From Siphonodentalium dalli (Eukaryota; Mollusca; Scaphopoda; Gadilida; Siphonodentaliidae): a stretch of DNA of 64,000 bases. The notes under the pieces are model-generated. The model saw nothing but the letters and a program-made list of their open reading frames with translations, did not search any database and had not been told where the DNA came from. Each line of letters begins with the position of its first letter. Position 1 is the first letter of the stretch. Below are positions 44,671 to 57,131 of the stretch, in pieces. The stretch lies in contig CP136063.1 in assembly GCA_032622095.1 (NCBI GenBank), positions 60,897,897 through 60,961,896 of the forward strand, written 5' to 3'. Both the position numbers and the translations under genes were made by a program.

Positions 44671-45396
44671 CATAACTTGCTGAATGCTGATATAAGCCCA
44701 AGATGCCAGGAAATGATGTGGGGCCTTTGGTTCATTTCTTTCACTTTTCATAAACCCCATACCCCCAAATAGTCACAAGGGGGTACCCCCCCCCCCCCCT
44801 CGCGAACCCACCCCTTGGTCCCCAAATTAGCATCTGGGAGGGTTTTGGTAATGATTGTCTTTGGTATAGTTAATTGTCCGTCAGTTGAAGTTTGAAATTG
44901 TCATTCACAAAATTAAGAAGTCTTCGTATCTGTCTGTCTCATCGTTCGGCTGTCATATTCATCCAAATTTCTTGTCTCACTTTCGAAGATGATGCAATGT
45001 CTGATAATGTAAAATTCCCTCCACCGTGGAGAGCTCCTTGAATGTCACGTAGTTCGTCAGTCACTATTTCATTTAAATTGTCTGTCAAATCAGTTAATTA
45101 TTTTGACTTCAAGTTTTCTAATTTAATTATATTATTAAGGTTTACATAATTGTTATTCGTCCAACATTTCGGAATTGTCATATTTTGTTTTCAAGCATTG
45201 AAAACTTTCGTCTTTAGTTTTTCCATAAATTATGTCAGGTATCGTCTGTTTTATTTCTCAATTATGTCTGTCTGTATTTCGTCATAAATGATTTTGTTTT
45301 CTATTGTTACCAAGCTGCTCTCGCTATTGAATACTTTTCCATCTTATTGATAGTTTGATCACTGTCTGTTTTACTTAAATACGATTGAGATTTTCC
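44671..45396. other. Degenerate coding remains, unassigned
   Basis: A C run at about 44790. From 45350 to 44880 the minus strand shows protein-like pieces (LTDNLNEIVTDELRDIQGAL, GGGNFTLSDIASSSKVRQE) broken by stops, probably an old mobile-element gene. No domain recognised. Confidence 0.3.
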
Positions 45397-45400
45397 TTAA

Positions 45401-45642
45401 CCCTTTGAGTGCCAGGGGCCGATCTAATCGGCCCTAAACCTACACAATAAGTCTGTTAAAGAATATAATAAAATATATTAAAATTGTAAAAAATTGTGAA
45501 AAAAAAACAAGAAAAAAAAATGTTAGGCCAATGCATTCTCTTATATATGCGAGGCGACCTATGGTCGACTCGCATATATAAGAGAATGCATTAGCACAGG
45601 GTATATGGGTTGATACAAAAATCGGACCTGGCACTCAAAGGG
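45401..45642. mobile_element. TTAA-MITE family 1 (242 bp) with full hairpin
   Basis: TTAA at 45397-45400 and 45643-45646; ends CCCTTTGAGTGCCAGGGGCC and CTGGCACTCAAAGGG; hairpin at 45527-45595. The shortest complete copy in the window. Confidence 0.93.
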
Positions 45643-45751
45643 TTAAGATGCCTGGTGCATTGCATTTGTGTGGATCCAGAAAAGCAAGCAGAAATAGCAT
45701 TTACCAAAGCAGTTTCATCATCTGTGCCAAAGCTATGTTAGATTGATTTAA

Positions 45752-46182
45752 CCCTTTACCCAACAGAACAGCCAAAAATGCCCAAATAAAGCTTCAACAG
45801 CCTAAAATATCTTCGGTCTCTCTCAATAACACCATACAAATATGGATATCATTGGAACCGGTTCATTGACCACATTGTGATGGTCACAGTTATGCCCTGT
45901 GCCAATGCATTCTCGCCTCGCATATATAACAGAATGCATTGGCCTAAAAAAAATCTTTTTTTAACACTTTTTACCATTTTTTCTTACATTCTTTAACAAT
46001 TTTATAATTTTTTCTTACATTTTTTAACTATTTTTATAATATTTTTCTACATTCTTTGACAATTTAATCATTTTTAATATGTGTTAAGCCAATGCATTCT
46101 CTTATATATGCGAGGCGACCTATGGTCGACTCGCATATATAAGAGAATGCATTGGCACAGGGCCGTTCTGTTGGGTAAAGGG
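45752..46182. mobile_element. TTAA-MITE family 2 (431 bp), two hairpins
   Basis: TTAA at 45748-45751 and 46183-46186; ends CCCTTTACCCAACAGAAC on both sides. One hairpin is collapsed (45899-45943, loop and inner stem deleted) and one is full (46088-46156). Mirror orientation of the copies at 30041 and 61565. Confidence 0.93.
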
Positions 46183-46186
46183 TTAA

Positions 46187-48465
46187 ATCTACCAGTTTAC
46201 TACTCAGATATGAACTAAATTGGTGGTATGTCTGGAATGTAACCCAGTGCAGATAAAGAGGTTCAAACAGAATAGGCACTTCATTTGAATTAGATTTCCT
46301 TAAAAGATTAGGATTTTTGAAGCAAATTGGGAGAAAGCAGGCTCCTAAATTAAAAGTGCTATCTATGCCAATTATTGAGCCACTTTAATAGATGATTTAA
46401 GAAGACATATTTGTTCATATGTGTGCATAATAACTGAGGGTGGTTTTGAAGGGTCTGAAGATACAAACTTTTTAATAAAATCATACCAATTAGCCCATTG
46501 TCGGGTCATTGTTTCCGTTGGTGTAGATAACCAGCATTTTTAATTTGCCTGATGTTAATGGGCTCGTCTGGAAATGATCGAGAAACAGCACATGTGATCT
46601 GCCTAGGATTTTGACCATGCTCGATTCCTTCCTGGATCAGATGTTTGTGTTCGATCGTCATTCACTGGTAAGGCACGGACGTTGTCTTGGCATTGCTGTG
46701 TATATTGACTGTATCTGGCCATCATACTCGATAATTGCTGTAGACAAGTCCAAGAAGCAGGTTACTCTTTTCTTATAAGTAGACTCGCGTTGTAAAGATG
46801 AAAACTTCCTCTTACCTGAGGTCAAAATTAATAAATTGTTTGTTTGTCCACACCCCTACCCAAACATTTTCAGGTGGGTAGGAAGATAGGGATTTTTTTT
46901 TTTTTGCAAGGTGGAATGGCATACTAAGGGTCCTCTCCATGGTGCAGACCGAGGGTATCAATATTAATAAATAGTCGGGGATTAATTTGATAACAAATTA
47001 ACAATGTTATAGTTGGAAAAACACAACAATAACAATAAATAATTATGCTGTTCAGTCACAGTTGCTGGAATTTCTGACCGAAAATGAGCTTCTCAGACAA
47101 CATACCAATACTAAAAAAAAAAAAAAAAAAAAAATTTAAATTAAAAAACAATATATATTTCTCAATCTCAATAAAAGAATTTCCAGTCGGCCGTTAAAAT
47201 CGAGTCGGTCGGGGCAAGGACAAACAAATACCTTTTTAATTATGGCCTAGACTCTCGTTGTAAAGATGAAAACTTCCTCTTACCTGAATGATATGAGATT
47301 TGTTAGACTATGTATCAAAGGACTGAAACGACTTCTTGACAATTTTACCAAAGAGATCGTTTTTCAGCTCTAAATGAACCAAATTTTTGTCAGTACGAAG
47401 AGAATGATCAGTTGTTTTGTACTAGACTTCACATTCCAAGCACCACAATCGTCCGGATGAAAGGTTGGCTTATTCAAAGAACGACGTTTCACATTTTCTG
47501 TGTCATCGACCAAAAAGAAAACATTCTTTTTTTATACCAGAAGGGATTGAAGGCAAAACATCTTCTGCTGCCAAAGCCAACTCACATAAATGATTAACTG
47601 GAATAAATTTCCCATTCACAAACTGTCAACGTGAGGATAATTATCTATTTGAGAATCCCCTCTTGTGGAAACATCATGATTGAGAAGAATAAAATTAATG
47701 GTGCACGTCTTGATGGTGGTGGTGGGGAGGTGGAGCCTAAGAGAAGCGTTTGTAAGCTTCCATAATGAATGAATAATAACAGGTAGTAGATTATCAAAAT
47801 AAATTCAAATAGTTATGCAAATTTTTTGTGCGTGAGCTTGCCGTCGTGAAATCAGAATAGAGAATGACGCTACCGATCGATATAATCAATCTCGGACTCG
47901 ATGATTTGTTACTTATTAACTTTCTGATTGGTTAAAATTAGAGATCTGAATGCTACGAATAATTTTGATTGGAAGAATTGATGCACACAAAGGATTGAGA
48001 AAGCCCGGGAAATTCCCATTACGTCGGCAGTGAATATTTCTCGCGACTTGATTGCTTAAAAATAGGGATTCTGTTAACCCCTCGGCTATCGCTGTTGAAC
48101 GTATAACGATCTAATAATAGAATAGCTCGACGTATAATACTTATCTCAGTATTTACAAAATATAATTTAAGTAGATCATTCGATGCTTCCGTTTACTATT
48201 GCCAATGCTGTAACTACATGAAAGCCAATGAATGCGCCGAAAGGGGGGTTCTCAAACCACGAGAAATAACGAGTCATTTCTCATCAAGTAGTTCTTCCGA
48301 TCACATGGCATTGTGTAAAATGTCAACACGAACGTAAAGATGGCTGATTTAGCTGAGTTGTTTACTTTCAACAAGTGACAAATGTCTGATTCGAGCATTT
48401 AGATGCGTCGATTGTGGGAACTTTTGGCGTCAACTTGTGCTGGGGAATAAAGACTGAAAATACAT
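46187..48465. other. No recognised gene; short duplicates
   Basis: GTTGTAAAGATGAAAACTTC with CTCTTACCTGA occurs twice (46791, 47257). AACTGGAATAAATTTCCCAT occurs at 47598 and again at 48750. A/T homopolymers at 46890 and 47115. Broken frames around 47320-47600 are not identifiable. Confidence 0.4.
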
Positions 48466-48590
48466 GGTGAGATAATAAGGCCAGCGTTCATTGTTTATGT
48501 AAATATATGGTGAGATAATAAGGCCAGCGTTCATTGTTTATGTAAATATATGGTGTGATAATAAGGCTAGAGTTCATTGTTTATGTGAAA
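48466..48590. repeat. 43-bp tandem repeat, three units
   Basis: Units contain ATGGTGAGATAATAAGGCCA and GCGTTCATTGTTTATGT. Confidence 0.85.
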
Positions 48591-49245
48591 TATATAACAT
48601 ACAAGTTAATGAAAATGGCAAATTCACTTCTAAGAATGAGAAATATCTACATGTAGCGAGTGATTTAAAATCAAGGAATATCTTAACAATTTATACGCGA
48701 TATATATATGATGACGAAAATCTTCTGGAGCAAATAAGTTTCGTACTCAACTGGAATAAATTTCCCATTCACAAACTGTCAATCTGAGGATTTTGATATG
48801 GATGAGAAACTGCTGATATCAGTGGAGAAAAAACTTCATCAATCCTCAGATTCAACAGTCTGACTCTCGGGACTCTCCCGACTCACAATAACGTGAGATA
48901 ACTTGACTGAGCTCCATAGAAGATAAATCAGACAACTCTGAACACTTCACAACTATCAGAAGAACCTCTATCAACCTTTGGCGATCAAAATTTAGACTTG
49001 GAAGACTTAGTGTTAGAATCTGGGACAACTTCAGAATGGCCCAACTCGGTCAACTCTGTGACAACTTAGACTTAGAATCTGTGAAAACTTTTGTCAATTT
49101 TGGTAACACCTCACAACTATCAGAAGAACCTCAATCAACCTTTTGCGAACAAATTTCAAAGATAGAATATGTGACAAATTCAGAATGGCCCAATTGTGGA
49201 AACTCTTCATCATAACTTATGGCTCTCTAGATTCTTCTTTAGATG
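48591..49245. other. Degenerate repeated motif region
   Basis: Irregular recurrences of CACAACTATCAGAAGAACCT, GACAACTTAGACTTAGAATC and TCAGAATGGCCCAA at 48945-49195 suggest an old tandem repeat of about 150 bp. No gene. Confidence 0.5.
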
Positions 49246-50110
49246 GCTGTCCAGGGTTCCCGCGGTTCCTTGAAAACCCTTGAATATGAAAATCCATATT
49301 CAAGGCCCTTGAAAACCCTTGTATTTCACCAAACTCCTTGAAAACCCTTGAATAATAGACATGTAAACACCCTTGAAAAGTTGGCAAAGCCTTGAATTTG
49401 CAGTCCGTTATGATCGCGGAATAAGGCACAATTACCCAGCGTTTGGCAGAACAATAATTACGTACTAGTATGGTAAAATTGTGGAGTATTTATGGTAATT
49501 CCTGGTAAAACCGGCGATCGACTTCCGCTTTGTTTTAATCTTTGGTTGAGTTCCATTACCGTTTGTTTGCGGCTCTGTGATTGGGTAAGAACCGAACAGC
49601 TTTTGTTTCGATGTATCTAATTAGTCACAAGTGCATTCCCACACGAAATAAAAAAATATCTTGCATTAAAATGAAAGTATGCCAGGTGGTAAATGCCGAT
49701 TCCAAACTTCGTGGCGAACAATATTCGAGTGGGCAGTGTCCGTGGAAGGCCAAGCATGCCAGGCCCAATGTCAGCTGTGCATAAATCAAATAGATGTTGC
49801 CAATATAGGGTAGTATGCATTAGTTTCCCATTCTAAACAATATTGTTCTCAATATATTTAGTTCCAACACATTTATCTTACCAAATACTTTGGACATTGT
49901 ACTGTATCATGCACCAGCTGTGTGAAGTACTTTATACTTGTCATTCTCATGTAACACTAATATGTAACATGTTTGCACTTGCTAGTACTTGGATATGCAT
50001 TAGTCTGTGTATCAGCCGACCCTACTCCTGGAATACCCTTGAATTTCTAGTGGACGTACCCTTGAAAAACCCTTGAATCCTGCCTTGGATACTCCTGGAA
50101 TACCCTTGAA
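49246..50110. mobile_element. hAT-like remnant related to 9433-10723
   Basis: Left side begins CCAGGGTTCCCGCGGTTCCT with repeated CCTTGAAAACCCTTGAA phrases, and these recur near 50030-50115. Around 49680-49800 a plus-strand start (ATGCCAGGTGGTAAATGC) and CAATGTCAGCTGTGC match the BED-finger ORF at 10022, now frameshifted. A clean right terminus was not found. Confidence 0.65.
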
Positions 50111-50277
50111 TTTGATCACAAAATAGGTGCAGGAACCATGCTGTCCCACTCCTTACTCGCTCCCTGTATCTGAATCCTGGAATAGATACATATGTGAATA
50201 ACATGAGTGTGTAATATACCTACAACAATATTTACCAAGCAGTATACATGTGCAGTCCCAACTAACTTCCATTATGC

Positions 50278-51034
50278 AAATATGTTTTCAAGAGTCTAGA
50301 AATAATGTGCGGAATATCACCTACACAATGCATATTACACAAGCTCCGACGTGATCATATGTATGTCAAAATTGTTTTTAAATCCCAGCCCGGTTTCATT
50401 GAGAGGAAAGGGGTTGTTTCTGTATTTCTCTATGATGAGAGCAGTTGATGACGGAGCTATCGAGAGCGAAGGGGTTGTTACTACATTTCTCTATGATTGG
50501 ACCAGTCGATGACGGAGCTATAGCACATTTCGTCTTCATCGTTGTTTTCACAATGTTAGCCACAGGTGAATTTCTTTGCTATCTCACCGTCGGGGGAATT
50601 ATTACATGGACAGCATGTTGAAAATGGCCTACAGAAAATGGCAGATTGTGCTCGGCTACATAGTTTGTGAGCAGAGCCTCGTGCTTCATAACCCATGGCC
50701 TATCACTAATCCACAAAGATCTAAACTTTGAGTAATAATGGGGAAGTTTTTAAATGATATGTCAGACATTTATCAAGGTAGATAATAAAGATATCCTGCT
50801 CATCCTCGATTGGAAATAAATATAAGCCCTATGAATTCTTGTGAAAACAGTATCGTCATTTATTGGTAAACATAAATCACAAAGTACAGTAATCACTGGG
50901 TACTTAGCTATATAGAATCGCTAATACTTACATGTAATTTTGCCAATAGTGATTTTGTGTACAAAGTTTTCCTCAATAGTGATTTCTTCATGTGTCTGAG
51001 TCAAAAGCTGAGTGGAATTTGTTTTTTCTCGTCT
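50278..51034. repeat. Segmental duplication, copy 1 (about 750 bp)
   Basis: Matches 54055-54794 at roughly 97% by eye, with small indels. Contains ATCACCTACACAATGCATAT and AGTCAAAAGCTGAGTGGAAT. Both copies run directly into the 39-bp minisatellite. Confidence 0.9.
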
Positions 51035-51394
51035 CAGTAACCAATATATATTGATAGATGGTACCTCCTTCCTCAGCAACCAATATATATTGATAGATGG
51101 TACCGCCTTCCTCAGTAACCAATATATATTGATAGATTGTATCACCTTCCTCAGTAACCAATATCTATTGATAGATGGTACCGCCTTTCTCAGTAACCAA
51201 TATATATTGATAGATGGTACCGCCTTCCTCAGTAACCAATATATATTGTTAGATGGTACCGCCTTCCTCAGTAACCAATATATATTGATAGATGGTACCG
51301 CCTTCCTCAGTACCCAATATATATTGATAGATGGTATCGCCTTCCTCAGTAACCAATATCTATTGATAGATGGTACCGCCTTTCTCAGTAACCA
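51035..51394. repeat. 39-bp minisatellite, about 9 units
   Basis: Units CAGTAACCAATATATATTGA + TAGATGGTACCGCCTTCCT. 39 bp equals 13 codons, so frames are open on both strands (minus: YWLLRKAVPSINI); judged non-genic. The inner AATATATATT is palindromic. Confidence 0.93.
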
Positions 51395-51407
51395 ACATTT
51401 AATAAAT

Positions 51408-51538
51408 AGAGCATGGCTTGGAGTGAAATACGCCGATATAGTGCATAGTGAGGTTGTGTAGTTCACGACGCGAAGCGGAGTGAACTACACAACCGCACTA
51501 TGCACTATATCGGCGTATTTCACGACTAGTCATGCTCT
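51408..51538. repeat. Long snap-back palindrome
   Basis: Two 44-bp arms (51423-51466 and 51480-51523) are complementary with one mismatch, around a 13-base spacer GACGCGAAGCGGA. An outer 8-bp pair AGAGCATG/CATGCTCT extends the stem. It begins just after the minisatellite. Confidence 0.92.
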
Positions 51539-51559
51539 AATTATTATATTGTATCGAAC

Positions 51560-51980
51560 AAATGCAAAAATTAAAGGCAAACCAGTGGGCAAACACCATT
51601 TTTTTTAAAAGAAAAAAAAAAAAAAAAAATTTAAATTCCTCTTTGTTCAGGTTTGTTTGTTTGTTTTTTTTTTTAATTCTTTGTAATTTTTTTTTTTTTC
51701 AATGTTTGTTTTCCTGTTTTTTAAAAAACTTTGGCTGCCTGTTTGTTGTTTTTTTTTATTATTTTTTGTTTTTTGTTTTTATTATTTTTATTTGTTGTAA
51801 ATGTTTATTTATTGTTTGTTTATTTTTCATGTTTGTTTTCCTGTTTTAAAAAAAACTTGTTTTTTTTAAATTCCCCTTTGTTCAGGTTTGTTTGTTTTTT
51901 TAAATTTATTTTTTTGTTGTTATTTTTTTTTTTTCATGTTTTTTTTAAAACTTTGCCTGCCTGTTTGTTGTTGTGCCTGT
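51560..51980. repeat. T-rich low-complexity tract
   Basis: Runs of T and A with GTTTGTTTG and TTTTCATGTTTG; the phrase TTCAGGTTTGTTTG occurs twice, suggesting a duplicated T-rich unit. Phe-rich frames here are compositional. Confidence 0.85.
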
Positions 51981-53290
51981 GGTGACCAGTGACCAAACTC
52001 AAGAACATTTAGACCAATGTCAACACATTTCAACCACTTACCCACTCTTAATTGGTGCCCGGACGAACGAAGAATGTATTAAATTTGGTCATTTATTAGT
52101 ATAAGTCGCTCTTGTACACGGAACTATCAGAATAATTGAGCGGCGAAATTATTGATTATTTTCGAACCGAGCGGTCACGTGACTCTGATCGGAAGCAAGG
52201 AATTTACGGCTACAAAAAAAAGTGTACCCAACTCCGGAAACATGAACGTATGATTGGTGTAATTGGGCCATGAAAATCTGCAGTAGCGTGTTTTTTCAAC
52301 GCTTAGTATACAGCATAGGGGTATTATTTATTTATAAGAGACAGCTAAAACAAGCTGTAATCGGCAAATTGTATTCTCGGTTCATTTTATTAGTTGTTCG
52401 GGTACGGCAACCGATCACACGTTTTAGTGTTACCGGTATAGGAATGGGGTATCGCGAACTTAGGAAACGCAACGGCACTCCAGAGAAAACCTTTGTAATT
52501 TTGATTTAGCAGTAGGAAACTACTATTTTCAACTTTTACTAAGTTCAGACAATTGATGTTCGCCTTACCGAAGCTTTAATTTGGATCAGCGGCGAAATAA
52601 CAAGTAGTTTCAGAACAAAGTTTGATGTAGTGTTCGTTACTATTTTTAGTAGTCAAAACTACATATGCATAGTGCACGATGGGAGAGACTTGAAGGTGTA
52701 GTATACAACTACGACTAATAGAGTCGAGTAGCCAACCAATCGGAAAGCTTGAAAGTCACGTGAGATACAATATATATTGATAGATGGTACCGCCTTCCTC
52801 AGTAACCAATATATATTGATACATGGTGTATATTCGTATTTTGTGGATGAAGTGCTGCTAAGAACGGCTTAGTTGGAACGATAGAATGGCTTTAGTCGGC
52901 CATTCTATTTTTTACGAGAAAAGTAGTGCTCTTTCTTGGAGCGAATTTCTGCAACAATTTCACCGCGTAGTGGACCCATTTGGAAAAAATACATCCACTG
53001 TGTCTAATCCTACATTTTGATATACTATATGCCCCATTATATTGAATATACCCGCTGAAATCGATCCTGTAATTGTAAACATCAAGTCTATTTTTAGCTG
53101 TTTTATCGGCGCGTGTTTGCGTGTTCGCCATTACAATATTCGCACTAAAACAGCCATATTGTAGCTAAAAACGAGTGCGCAGTACTCCACTGCGTTATTT
53201 GATACCTAAAACTTGTTGTTTGCTAGCGTATTCATCGAGAAATCTAAATTCTAAACATTAATGTCGAACGCAGTTTTTCGTGTTTGTGGC
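51981..53290. other. No recognised gene; stray minisatellite units
   Basis: At 52768-52828 about one and a half units of the 39-bp repeat occur alone. Otherwise nothing recognised. Confidence 0.4.
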
Positions 53291-53296
53291 ATTTTA

Positions 53297-53700
53297 TGTT
53301 AGGTCAGTTGTCGACCGAATAATGTAACGTCCGGTGTCCGGTCAGTGGCGGGGTTAATTTGTGTGGATAGGGCGAATGTGGACCTTTCGTTAGACACCAA
53401 AAGGAGCCATCTACGCGCTGTATTCCTCGAGATATCGGCCGTCCCACGCAATTTGAAAATCCTGTCCCGCAGATTGTCATTCTATCCCAAATTCCACCCC
53501 ATGTTAGGTCAGTTGTTGATCAAATAAAGCTACTTCTGGTGTCCGGTCAGTGGCGGGGTTAATATGTGCGGATAGGGCGAATGTGTGCCTTTCGTTAGAC
53601 ACCAAAATGAGCCCCCTTCGCCCTGTATTCCTCGAGATATCGGCCGTCCCACGCAATTTGAAATTCTGTCCCGCAGATTGTCGTTTTGTCCCATATCCCA
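53297..53700. repeat. Tandem duplication of about 205 bp
   Basis: Two copies share GGTGTCCGGTCAGTGGCGGG, TTCCTCGAGATATCGGCCGT and CCCACGCAATTTGAAA. The phrase CCGCAGATTGTC occurs a third time at about 53709. Open frames arise in both copies but no family is recognised. Confidence 0.85.
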
Positions 53701-54054
53701 TGCCATCCCGCAGATTGTCATGTCCCAAAAATTGAACTATTTCTTAACAACCTGCGCGACAATTCTCCCAACATGCATGGGCATGTAGAGTCCGATAGCA
53801 GCTCTACTCTTACAGACAGCAACACATGCCCGGGTGATGACGGGATGTGTCGGTTGTCACTGATACAAGTTCGCGTGCGTTCTCGTCGATCTTTAACAAT
53901 ATAGAAATCTATATTGATCCAAACATAAAGCACGTGATTCCAATCTTTGAACAAAGTTGATTTAATGGGTGATGTCAATTGTCTTTAAGTGTTATCGGAT
54001 TGGAACGACAGAGAAATTTAAATTGATCCTCAAAAATAATAAATCAGAATCAGA

Positions 54055-54794
54055 AATATGTTTTCAAGAGTCTAGAAATAATGTGCGGAATATCACCTAC
54101 ACAATGCATATTACACAAGCTCCGACGTGATCATATGTATGTCAAAATTTTTTTTAAATCCCAGCCCGGTTTCATTGAGAGGAAAGGGGTTGTTTCTGTA
54201 TTTCTCTATGATGAGAGCAGTTGATGACGGAGCTATCGAGAGCGAAGGGGTTGTTACTACATTTCTCTATGATTGGACCAGTCGATGACGGAGCTATAGC
54301 AAATTTCGTCATCATCGTTGTTTTCACAATGTTAGCCACAGGTGAATTTCTTTGCTATCTCACTGTCGGGGGGAAATATTACATGGACAGCATGTTGAAA
54401 TGGTTGCCTACAGAAAATGGCAGATTGTGCTCGGCTACCTAGTTTGTGAGCAGAGTCTCGTGCTTCATAACCCATGGTCTATCACTAATAATATTGGAGA
54501 AGTTTTTAAGTGATATGTCAGACATTTATCAAGGTAGATAATAAAGATATCCTGAACTCATCCTTGATTGGAAATAAATATAAGCCCCTATGAATTCTTG
54601 TGAAAACAGTATCGTCATTTATTGGTAAACATAAATCACAAAGTACAGTAATCACTGGGTACTTAGCTATATAGAATCGCTAATACTTACATGTAATTTT
54701 GCCAATAGTGATTTTGTGTACAATGTTTTCCTCAATAGTGATTTCTTCATGTGTCTGAGTCAAAAGCTGAGTGGAATTTGTTTTTTCTCGTCTC
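54055..54794. repeat. Segmental duplication, copy 2
   Basis: Partner of 50278-51034. A plus-strand frame at 54221-54442 contains a hydrophobic stretch (FVIIVVFTMLATGEFLCYL); in copy 1 the same frame is broken, so a gene is unlikely. Confidence 0.9.
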
Positions 54795-54925
54795 AGTAAC
54801 CAATATATATTGATAGATGGTACCCGCCTTCCTCAGCAACCAATATATATTGATATATATATTGATAGATGGTACCGCCTTCCTCAGTAACCAATATATA
54901 TTGATAGATGGTACCGCCTTCCTTA
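54795..54925. repeat. 39-bp minisatellite, short array (about 3 units)
   Basis: Same unit as 51035-51394; one unit has an internal TATATATTGA duplication. Confidence 0.9.
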
Positions 54926-55727
54926 GAAAATCTGATAGATGCAACCCAAATTAGTTTTTACCCTCGACGCTGCGTATTGTCGTTTAACTTTACAGGATTT
55001 GTTTTATTTATATAGCAACATAAACAGACAGACATAGGTCGATTATAGATCCATGTGAGAATGCATGTCAGTTTTGCGATGTGGGGTAGGTAAGAATTAT
55101 CTGGCTGACCGAAATAATAGTCTGGGTGGGGCAACAATTCTTACCGATATTCCAATAGTACATTACCCTTGGAAAGCACGAACATACATCACTGGAAGAA
55201 GTGATGCGCCCAAGTTGTTCGAAAAGAAGGATCTCCCCCTCACATAAGACAATGTGTAAAGAGGCCACAATGTTTATCCTCAAGTCCATATTAATTCTAG
55301 ATCAAGCTTGCCCAACGGAGTAAAAATTAGTTTCCACTATCAATAATCCAAAACTTTTATCAATTTCCAATGCAATTGGATTTATATAGTATCGTTTTTT
55401 TGGGATTATTAAAACAAAAATATATGGTGCCTATAATCGAGTCTGGCAGAAATAATTGGAATTTGTGTAAGCAAGTTGTGCGATCCCTAACCCATGCACT
55501 ATGCATTGTTCGCCTATATGTGGAACAAGCTAGCCATTTTGGTTAAAAAAATGTAATCGATTTTTTCAGATATATTTTTCCTGGCATGGCTAATAATCTT
55601 CCCATGAATATTTTTACATAAAGCAAACTGAAAAAATATACTAGGATTTTACGGATTCAAACATCACGACACTAAACAATAGAGAAATAAAACAAATAAT
55701 TAACACTCGGTAATTAGAAAACTAACA
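54926..55727. other. No recognised gene
   Basis: AT-rich; frames at 55065-55289 are short and unrecognised. Confidence 0.4.
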
Positions 55728-55749
55728 TTACAAATAATTAATAGTTAGT

Positions 55750-55947
55750 ATTCTGGAATTATAGGTCCCTTTGACAGGTAGGAATTGTAACCATTTCGCC
55801 AAACATTGGCCCCCATCACACCCATTGCCCATCACTGCATGAAGACAAACGCCGACTATCCTTTCCTTCTTAATTGCTACAGCATCTGATGCTCTTGAAA
55901 ACCTGCTCATGTGCACACATTCTCTGTTTTGACAAAGGAGTCCCTGG
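55750..55947 (-). CDS. Candidate exon, unknown protein
   Basis: A good acceptor (ATTTTACTTTCCAG) precedes an open minus-strand frame beginning GLLCQNRECVHMSRFSR and continuing AVMGNGCDGGQCLAKWLQ. Several Cys suggest a structured or secreted domain. The donor is unclear, so the end is approximate. Confidence 0.3.
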
Positions 55948-55991
55948 AAAGTAAAATGCACAGTAAAACAACAATAAAGTTCTTTCATGAT

Positions 55992-56165
55992 GTCACAGGG
56001 TTCGTACGTGGGTCTGGAATCCTGGAAAAGTTATGGAATTCAAAAATTTCGATTCAATACCCTTGAAAAGTCTGGAAAATGGGACCTTTTTTCACCCTAC
56101 TATGGGAAAAGTCTTGAAAATAAGCTACCCTGAGATTCAAGGTCTTGAAAAGTCATGGAATATCC
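55992..56165. mobile_element. Lone hAT-like terminus
   Basis: CAGGGTTCGTACGTGGGTCT followed by repeated CTGGAAAAGT/CTTGAAAAGT phrases, like the subterminal zones of the hAT-like elements at 9433 and 49246. No partner end found. Confidence 0.5.
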
Positions 56166-56733
56166 CATATATTCTTAGGTAAATAAATGCTGTTACTTTC
56201 CGTTCTCACCGTGTAAGCTTACGATACCATCTCCTTAGTTATAGTTAGAACTACACGTTTTACGGTATGCCGAAACACGAATTGTCTCCCTTACCGGAAC
56301 TCAAATTGTCATTTAGTTGATGCTCATTATGACTCTTTTTAGACATCTCTTCACTAAGCGCTGCCAGGTGTGATGTTAGGTCTCCATCGTCCAACAAGAC
56401 AGGTGTCTGCACAGTCTTGCAAAAACACAGGCGAATTCTTTGAAATTGCTGCCTCTCCAGTGATCACGCCCCCTTTTCTTTTTTGTGCATGTCGTCTGTG
56501 GCGGATATATGTGAGTAGGTAATTGTTTATTTTGTATTCCCTTGTTGTATATGAGTTGGATTTATCGCTAATACGATAGTGAGACCAAATATATAGAGCA
56601 TAGATATAAATATTGATGATAATAATGAATCGAGCTGTAAAGTAGAAATAAATTAAGTTACCTTAATCTTTTGATCTAAATGGTCGAATTGTTTCCAAAG
56701 TCCAATGTATATATAGGCAAATAGGCCGCCACC

Positions 56734-56889
56734 ATGCCCACAAAATTGGAAAATGATCTGAGTGTTTCCAGCCAAAATGGAACCGAAACATCTATGGCAG
56801 AAGTTGTTTGTGAATTGAGTAATAATTATTTACAATTGAGCATAGTTCAGACAAAATATTCTAAAGAGTGGTATGGTCGATTTGCTTGA
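56734..56889 (+). other. 51-codon ORF with a strong start context
   Basis: ATG at 56734 is preceded by GCCGCCACC, a full vertebrate-style Kozak match. The frame reads MPTKLENDLSVSSQNGTETS, then MAEVVCELSNNYLQ, and stops at 56889. No family is recognised and no splice sites are needed. It may be a small protein, an exon start, or chance. Confidence 0.25.
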
Positions 56890-57131
56890 GATTTTTGGTG
56901 ATGTTAGTAGAATGCTATATTCCTCCAGTCGGCATAGAACCTGAATACTAACTTATCAGTTTCAGGCATCCGAACAACTACATGACATGTCTTTAAGGCT
57001 TTGCTTGTTCATAGTATTATATCCTACTGTATTTATTTATGTACAAGTTACAGTATTTCATCAAGTATTATTGTCACAAATTACATTACTATGGACTGGT
57101 TTGTTTATGACGTCACGTCCAGGAATTGTGA

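Noticed and set aside
46860-47150. A/T homopolymers as retroposon tails
   Set aside because: No target duplication or retroposon body could be tied to them.
50921-51466. 181-residue minus-strand frame with YWLLRKAVPSINI repeats
   Set aside because: Entirely minisatellite; the equivalent frame is broken in the second copy at 54795.
51562-51985. Phe-rich, membrane-like plus-strand frames
   Set aside because: Compositional result of the T-rich tract.
54221-54442. Membrane-segment frame in the segmental duplication
   Set aside because: Interrupted in the other copy and no homology recognised.
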